From contig MFLH01000031.1 in the NCBI GenBank assembly GCA_001781275.1, positions 12,474-21,691 on the forward strand: a stretch of 9,218 bases of DNA, written 5' to 3'. Shown one piece after another: positions 4,767 through 9,218 of this stretch (position 1 is its first letter; the number at the start of each line of letters is the position of its first letter). The translations under genes and the position numbers were made by a program. Source of the DNA: Candidatus Kaiserbacteria bacterium RIFCSPHIGHO2_02_FULL_54_11b. GTDB taxonomy: Bacteria > Patescibacteriota > Minisyncoccia > Phycocordibacterales > UBA2100. The notes beneath the pieces were generated by a model that saw nothing but the letters and a program-made list of their open reading frames with translations, was not told the origin of the DNA and did no database searches.

Positions 4767-6825
4767 AAATATCGAGTGTCGCCTCTTTCGCGTGGCTTTG
4801 GATAAATGACTTGCGTGCCGGCACGTCAGTACCCATCAACATGTCGAAGACCATGTCGGCTTCTTGTGCATCTTCGATACCGACTTGCAGGAGAATGCGG
4901 CGCGCGGGGTCCATCGTGGTCTCCCACAATTCTTCGGCATTCATTTCTCCAAGACCTTTATATCTTTGAACAGAGACTTTCGGTGTCTTCTTGGTTTTTA
5001 TTTCTTCAGTTTCTTCTTCACCCTCTCCTGCTACCTGTTCGCTGGTAACTTCTTCCAGCGGAAGGTCTTTGCCCACGAGCTTGATGCGCTCGTCGTCCGA
5101 ATATGCGTAGTGGATCTCCTTGCCTTTGCGCACTTTGAAAAGCGGCGGCTGCGCGATGTAGAGGAATCCCCCGTCGATGACCGGCCGGAAATGACGATAC
5201 ATGAGCGTGAGAAGAAGCGTGCGGATGTGTGCGCCATCCACGTCGGCATCGGTCGCGATGATTATTTTGTGGTAGCGCAACTTTGAGACATCGAAAATAT
5301 CGCCTATCGCGGTACCGAGTGCGACGACCAGATTGCGAATTTGTTCCGAAGCAAGCATTTTATCGATGCGCGCACGCTCGATATTGAGGATTTTGCCACG
5401 CAAAGGAAGTATCGCTTGGATGCGACGGTCGCGGCCCATTTTGGCAGTGCCGCCGGCCGAATCTCCCTCCACAATGAAGAGCTCGCTCTCCGATGCGTCT
5501 TTGGTCTGACAGTCTGCGAGCTTGCCAGGGAGCGTCATGCCGTCCAAGGCGCCCTTGCGCATGATGCTGTCTTTTGCGGCTTTCGCGGCTTTGCGCGCTT
5601 TCATCGCGAGCGTTATTTTGCCGAAGATCGCGCGCGCTTCTTCCGGATGTTCTTCGAGGAACATGCCAAAGGCCTCACCGAAGACCGCTTCGGTCGCGCC
5701 ACGTGCCTCGACGGACCCCAGCTTGCCTTTGGTCTGCCCTTCAAATTGAATCTCGCGCAATTTTACCGATACCACTGCTGTAAGTCCTTCAAGTGCGTCG
5801 TCGCCTGTAAAACTATCGCTTTCTTTGGCGCCGCCGTTCTTAGCGTTCAGGGTACGCGTGAGCGCGGTTTTAAATCCGGTCACGTGCGTGCCGCCTTCGG
5901 CGTTGTAGATATTGTTGGCAAATGCCGAGATGCGCGACGTGATGTCGTCGACATACTGGAGCGCTATTTCTACATGTACGCCGTCTTGTTCTTTTTCTAC
6001 ATAGAAAACAGTCTTGTGAATGGTCTCCAAATGATGATTTTGGAACGATACGAGGCTGCGCAAACCACCCTCAAAGTAAAAGGTAACGGAGGGGGCATCG
6101 AGCCCGAGCTCGCGCAGATAAAATACCTCTTCATCTTTTACATTCTCCACCTTGCGCAGATCGAGTATCGAGATGCGCAGGCCTTTGACCAAATACGCCT
6201 GCTGGCGCATGTGCGAAACGATGGTCTCCCAATTCAATTCCCTATCGGGGAATATTGAGCCGTCCGACTCAAAGGTGATGATGGTGCCGTGCAGTTTCGA
6301 GGTGCCGACTTTCTTGGTCTTGCCGACAGGCTTGCCGCCGTTCTTGTATTCCTGAACGTATTGCCCGCCATCGCGATGTACCTCCGCGCGCAAATGCGTT
6401 GAGAGTGCGTTGACCACCGATACGCCGACGCCGTGCAGACCGCCGGAGACTTTGTATCCCTCGCCGCCGAATTTGCCACCCGCGTGAAGCATCGTCATGA
6501 CGGTCTCGAGGGTCGAGACTTTTGTCTTGGGATGGATCTCGACGGGAATACCGCGGCCGTTGTCGGCGACACGCACGCGGTTGTCGGGCAAAAGTGCTAT
6601 CTCGACATCGTTGGCAAAGTCGCCCATCGCCTCATCGCGTGAGTTATCGAAGACTTCCCAGACAAGGTGGTGCAATCCGGCAGATCCGGTCGTCCCGATA
6701 TACATGCCCGGCCTGCGGCGCACCGCTTCCAAACCTTCGAGCACGGTGATGTCACTGGCTCCATACGAAGAACCCCCTGATTTCGGGGCGGCTTTTATGG
6801 GCTTTTTTACCTTCTTTTCAGCCAT
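4765..6825 (-). CDS. gyrB: DNA gyrase subunit B
   Basis: 686 residues, complete. With GyrA (not in the window) it forms the ATP-driven topoisomerase that adds negative supercoils. The GHKL ATPase domain shows Glu57 and Asn61 in EVFDNSRDEA, DNGRGIP (88-94) and GGLHGVG (128-134). The transducer has the ATP-sensing loop GQTKGKL (363-369). The TOPRIM domain has EGDSAGG (453-459), PLRGKILN (474-481) and the metal-binding DADVD (526-530). The tail has QRYKGLGEMN (620-629). A Glu/Lys-rich linker at about 600-615 lies between TOPRIM and tail, and the large insert of enterobacterial GyrB is absent. GyrB and ParE are hard to separate, but the sequence reads as GyrB and small genomes often carry only one type II pair. 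It starts at ATG 6825 after a Lys-rich N-terminus; the leader is about 7 bases with no real SD. It lies downstream of pheT with its own promoter. Confidence 0.95.
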   Translation of the reverse strand: MAEKKVKKPIKAAPKSGGSSYGASDITVLEGLEAVRRRPGMYIGTTGSAGLHHLVWEVFDNSRDEAMGDFANDVEIALLPDNRVRVADNGRGIPVEIHPKTKVSTLETVMTMLHAGGKFGGEGYKVSGGLHGVGVSVVNALSTHLRAEVHRDGGQYVQEYKNGGKPVGKTKKVGTSKLHGTIITFESDGSIFPDRELNWETIVSHMRQQAYLVKGLRISILDLRKVENVKDEEVFYLRELGLDAPSVTFYFEGGLRSLVSFQNHHLETIHKTVFYVEKEQDGVHVEIALQYVDDITSRISAFANNIYNAEGGTHVTGFKTALTRTLNAKNGGAKESDSFTGDDALEGLTAVVSVKLREIQFEGQTKGKLGSVEARGATEAVFGEAFGMFLEEHPEEARAIFGKITLAMKARKAAKAAKDSIMRKGALDGMTLPGKLADCQTKDASESELFIVEGDSAGGTAKMGRDRRIQAILPLRGKILNIERARIDKMLASEQIRNLVVALGTAIGDIFDVSKLRYHKIIIATDADVDGAHIRTLLLTLMYRHFRPVIDGGFLYIAQPPLFKVRKGKEIHYAYSDDERIKLVGKDLPLEEVTSEQVAGEGEEETEEIKTKKTPKVSVQRYKGLGEMNAEELWETTMDPARRILLQVGIEDAQEADMVFDMLMGTDVPARKSFIQSHAKEATLDI

Positions 6826-6838
6826 ATTTAGTCCGTCA

Positions 6839-6867
6839 ATTGTATCAAAAAACGAGGCCTTTGCCTA
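6839..6867 (-). promoter_or_regulatory. gyrB promoter
   Basis: TAGGCA (6867-6862), a 17-base spacer and TACAAT (6844-6839). The predicted transcript start is near 6832, about 7 bases before ATG 6825. The -35 box falls in the loop of the pheT terminator hairpin and the spacer contains its T-run. Confidence 0.55.
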
Positions 6868-6871
6868 GGCC
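6847..6871 (-). terminator. Terminator of the pheS-pheT operon
   Basis: On the minus strand GGCCT (6871-6867), loop AGGCAA, AGGCC (6860-6856), TCG, then six T (6852-6847), 25 bases after the pheT stop. The stem is only 5 bp but fully paired and followed by a good T-run, so termination may be partial. Confidence 0.65.
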
Positions 6872-6896
6872 AAAATCAGGGGATATCTGGGTCGTT

Positions 6897-8678
6897 TTAC
6901 CTTACTTCCCAGCCCTCTTTCTTGACCGCTTCATTGACCTTTTCCATCACGGCATTCACCTCCTCGTCGGTCAGAGTCTTCTCGAATGACTGGAATACGA
7001 GCCGGAACGCGAGTGAGGTTTTCTCCCCTTTTTCGAATCGGTCGAAGAGTTCACTGCGCACTAGAAGTTGTCCTGCTTGCGCACGAATTATGGAGAGAAC
7101 GGTTTCCGGCTCTGTGCCCGCAGGAGTCCAGAGCGCGATGTCTCGCACGATGAACGGATACTTTGAGAACGAGTGGTAGCGGTCTGTTGTCGAGATTGGC
7201 AGATCGTCGTATGTAGATGCCTCTATCGGTTCGAGAGAGATTTCTTTAACACCACCAGAGTCCGCAGTGCCCAGCATGATGCGTTCAATTCCATCTTTCC
7301 AAACTGTACCTATTTCGAATATACGAACTTCTTTCAGGCCAAGCAGATCTTTGTTGCGTGCATTGCGCTCGAGCGCATCGCGAAGGCCGTCGACGAGTGT
7401 TGCGCGCAGGTATGGTCGGACCCCATCGACTTTGTTCGCGACGACGCGTTCGCCTGCATCGGCGAATACGGAGGTAAATACTTCCGAGTATCCTTTCGCC
7501 GTGAGTTCGGTTCGCGCTCGTTCGCTCGCGTAGAAATTAGAATTTACATCCGGTCTTTCAGGAAAGGCTGGCAGCTCGACGGGAGATATTTTATCGTACC
7601 CCACGATGCGAGCGACCTCTTCCACAAGATCTTCCGGTATCACAAGGTCGAGCCGTTCAAAGGCCGGATTGATCGTAAAGGTATCGCCTTCCTGCATGTG
7701 TGAAAGGTCCAAACGCCTGAACACATCTTCTATCACAGGCGCCGAAAGGGTGGTGCCCAAAACGTCATTGGCCCGGGCGAGGGGTAGTGTGACTTCATTC
7801 GTAGCCTGCGGCCGGGGATACTCATCGATGAATCCTGCCACTTCTCCGCTGGCGAGCTCCAGAATGAGCTCAGTCGCTGCTTTCAGACCATATGCCGCAA
7901 GTTCGGGCGAAATGACTTGCTGGAAGCGGTCAGACGCGTCGGTACGAAGCTTCAGTGCTTGCGATGTCTTGCGGATATTGGTGCCGTCCCAATTGGCAGC
8001 TTCGAGGATTATTTCGGTCGTTGTTTCGTCTATGCCCGTCGGTTTGCCGCCTTTGACACCGGCGATGCTCACCGCCTCGCCTGTATGCCCGTCGGCGATG
8101 ACAAGCATCGATGGTGCGAGCTCGTACTCTTTGTCGTCGAGTCCGAGCATCTTTTCGCCGTTCTTTGCGGCGCGTACGTTGAGCGAGTACGCACCATCTT
8201 TGTGTGTAAGTTTCCCCGCGTCAAATGCATGCAAAGGCTGACCCATATCGAGCATCACAAAATTTGTTGCGTCGACGACATTGTTGATGCTTCGCTGCCC
8301 AATTGCCTCGAGACGCACGCGCAGCCACTCGGGAGACGGGCCGACGCGCACACCTTTGATGTAGGCGCCTGTGAATCTGCGGCAGAGCTCCGGATTCTCT
8401 ATCGTCACCCGCACCGCCTCGGTCTTCGGCTCAAGCGGCGCAGGATGGCGGAGCGAATCGGCCTTTATAGGCAGGTCTAGAATGGCTGAAAGTTCCTTCA
8501 CAATGCCGCGATGAGAAAGACAATCGTGTCCGCGGTTCGGTGTAACTTTTACGTCAAGAATGTCGCCTTCGACGCTCTCTATCTCAAACGCATGGAAGGT
8601 AAGCGCCTCAGCAAGCGTCGCCGCATCCGGCAGCGGTTTTTCGAAATATGTCTGGAGCCATTCGCGCGAGATCTTCAT
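6897..8678 (-). CDS. pheT: Phenylalanyl-tRNA synthetase beta subunit, compact form without B2 domain
   Basis: 593 residues, against about 800 in most bacteria. With PheS it forms the tetramer that charges tRNA-Phe; the beta chain also hydrolyses mischarged Tyr-tRNA-Phe. The start MKISREWLQTYF and KVTPNRGHDCLSHRGI (44-59) are bacterial in style. The EMAP-like tRNA-binding B2 domain normally sits between them but is absent: HAFEIESVEGD (29-39) leads straight into TPNR. The editing module remains: QPLHAFDAGKL (147-157) and ILEAANWD...LRTDASDRF (224-252). B5 follows at about 295-365, then the catalytic-like core. FEIGTVW (454-460) lies only about 50 residues before the C-terminal ferredoxin-fold anticodon-binding domain (YPFIVRDIAL to the end, about 507-593), so much of B7 is missing too. 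The frame is unbroken. ATG 8678 lies 4 bases after the pheS stop and has no SD, so translational coupling is likely. Confidence 0.93.
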   Translation of the reverse strand: MKISREWLQTYFEKPLPDAATLAEALTFHAFEIESVEGDILDVKVTPNRGHDCLSHRGIVKELSAILDLPIKADSLRHPAPLEPKTEAVRVTIENPELCRRFTGAYIKGVRVGPSPEWLRVRLEAIGQRSINNVVDATNFVMLDMGQPLHAFDAGKLTHKDGAYSLNVRAAKNGEKMLGLDDKEYELAPSMLVIADGHTGEAVSIAGVKGGKPTGIDETTTEIILEAANWDGTNIRKTSQALKLRTDASDRFQQVISPELAAYGLKAATELILELASGEVAGFIDEYPRPQATNEVTLPLARANDVLGTTLSAPVIEDVFRRLDLSHMQEGDTFTINPAFERLDLVIPEDLVEEVARIVGYDKISPVELPAFPERPDVNSNFYASERARTELTAKGYSEVFTSVFADAGERVVANKVDGVRPYLRATLVDGLRDALERNARNKDLLGLKEVRIFEIGTVWKDGIERIMLGTADSGGVKEISLEPIEASTYDDLPISTTDRYHSFSKYPFIVRDIALWTPAGTEPETVLSIIRAQAGQLLVRSELFDRFEKGEKTSLAFRLVFQSFEKTLTDEEVNAVMEKVNEAVKKEGWEVR

Positions 8679-8682
8679 AAAA

Positions 8683-9218
8683 CTAAAATTGATCGATGAA
8701 CCGCAGGTCGGCGGAATGCATGAGACGGATGTCGTCGATGCCCCACTTAAGGATCGCTATACGATCGATGCCACAGCCAAATGCAAATCCTTTATACACG
8801 TCTGGATCCAACCCTCCATTGCGTATTACCGTCGGATGCATCATGCCTGCACCTGCGATCTCTATCCATCGATCGCGAAGTTTCTCCGGGACTTTTTCTC
8901 CGGCAATGCGCATGTCCACTTCTACGGAAGGTTCTGTAAAAGGGAAAAAGCTTGGGCGAAATCGTATCTCGACATGCGCACCTTTGAAAAGTTCTCTGAA
9001 AAAGCGCTCAAGCGTGCCTTTAAGATTCGCGAGCGTTATATCCTCGCCGATCGCGAGACCCTCTATCTGGAAAAATTCCGCTTCGTGAGTAATGTCCGTC
9101 GCCTCATTGCGAAACACTTTTCCGATAGAGACCGCCCGATACGGCGGCTGGATCCCCTTCGCAAGCTGTGTTTCCGGATACCGGATCTGCGCGGCAGAGG
9201 GATGCGTACGCAGTACAT
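8683..9218 (-). CDS. pheS: Phenylalanyl-tRNA synthetase alpha subunit (3' part, cut by right edge)
   Basis: About 178 C-terminal residues are present; the reading frame stays open to base 9218, so ATG 9117 is internal. This is the class II catalytic core. Visible motifs are LRTHPSAAQIR, then motif 2 with GKVFRNEATDITHEAEFFQ, the FRPSFFPFTEPS strand, GAGMMHPTV, and motif 3 GFAFGCGIDRIAIL with its conserved Arg. The Ala of GFAFG that restricts the amino-acid pocket is kept. Most bacterial PheS proteins read FHQxEG where this one reads FFQIEG; the Gln and Glu that contact phenylalanine are retained. The ending LRFIDQF is typical, followed by TAG. It is the first gene of the pheS-pheT operon. Confidence 0.95.
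   Translation of the reverse strand, partial: VLRTHPSAAQIRYPETQLAKGIQPPYRAVSIGKVFRNEATDITHEAEFFQIEGLAIGEDITLANLKGTLERFFRELFKGAHVEIRFRPSFFPFTEPSVEVDMRIAGEKVPEKLRDRWIEIAGAGMMHPTVIRNGGLDPDVYKGFAFGCGIDRIAILKWGIDDIRLMHSADLRFIDQF

Noticed and set aside
5341..6258. A 305-codon plus-strand open frame
   Set aside because: It lies entirely antisense to gyrB, whose conserved motifs fix the coding strand.
6897..8678. Frameshift or pseudogene as the reason for the short pheT
   Set aside because: The frame is open from start to stop, both ends are normal, and the missing parts are whole domain segments rather than scrambled sequence.

Overview
The window most likely comes from a Candidate Phyla Radiation (Patescibacteria, Parcubacteria-like) genome. 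This is inferred from gene style, not from a marker search. The signs are a cell-surface protein of Cys-paired Ig-like repeats behind a Gly linker, a strongly shortened bacterial-type PheT, very short or absent mRNA leaders with few Shine-Dalgarno (SD) sites, and several small unassigned membrane or exported proteins. TGA serves as a stop (2646-2648 and 2716-2714) and never occurs in frame inside the long genes, so the standard bacterial code applies and the recoded TGA=Gly lineages are unlikely.

Layout. 1-1128 (-): 5' part of an Ig-like repeat surface protein that runs off the left edge. 1129-1298: a divergent promoter region. 1299-2648 (+): a multi-pass membrane protein with an isoprenylcysteine methyltransferase-like C-terminus. 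2655-2707: an intrinsic terminator read on the minus strand. 2714-3037 (-): a small Cys-rich exported protein with its own promoter and a foldable leader. 3169-3552 (-): a small four-helix membrane protein. 3553-3673: a compact divergent promoter region giving almost leaderless transcripts. 3674-4720 (+): a membrane-anchored protein with a CARDB-like domain. 4730-4766: a terminator shared by converging genes. 4765-6825 (-): gyrB. 6839-6871: the gyrB promoter overlapping the pheT terminator. 6897-8678 (-): pheT, missing the usual B2 tRNA-binding domain and much of B7. 8683-9218 (-): 3' part of pheS, cut by the right edge.

How the parts relate. The right half is housekeeping: pheS-pheT is an operon encoding the two subunits of phenylalanyl-tRNA synthetase, followed by gyrB under its own promoter. 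The left half is envelope biology: an Ig-repeat protein, a CARDB protein, a membrane methyltransferase-like protein, a secreted Cys-rich polypeptide and a small membrane protein. Most of these appear to be separate short transcription units with recognisable TTGAC(A/T/G)-like and TAxxxT boxes.

I see no tRNA, rRNA, CRISPR array, insertion sequence or phage gene. No obvious new multi-gene system is present. The most unusual items are the compact PheT, the alternative-structure leader of the Cys-rich protein, and the leaderless promoter architecture.
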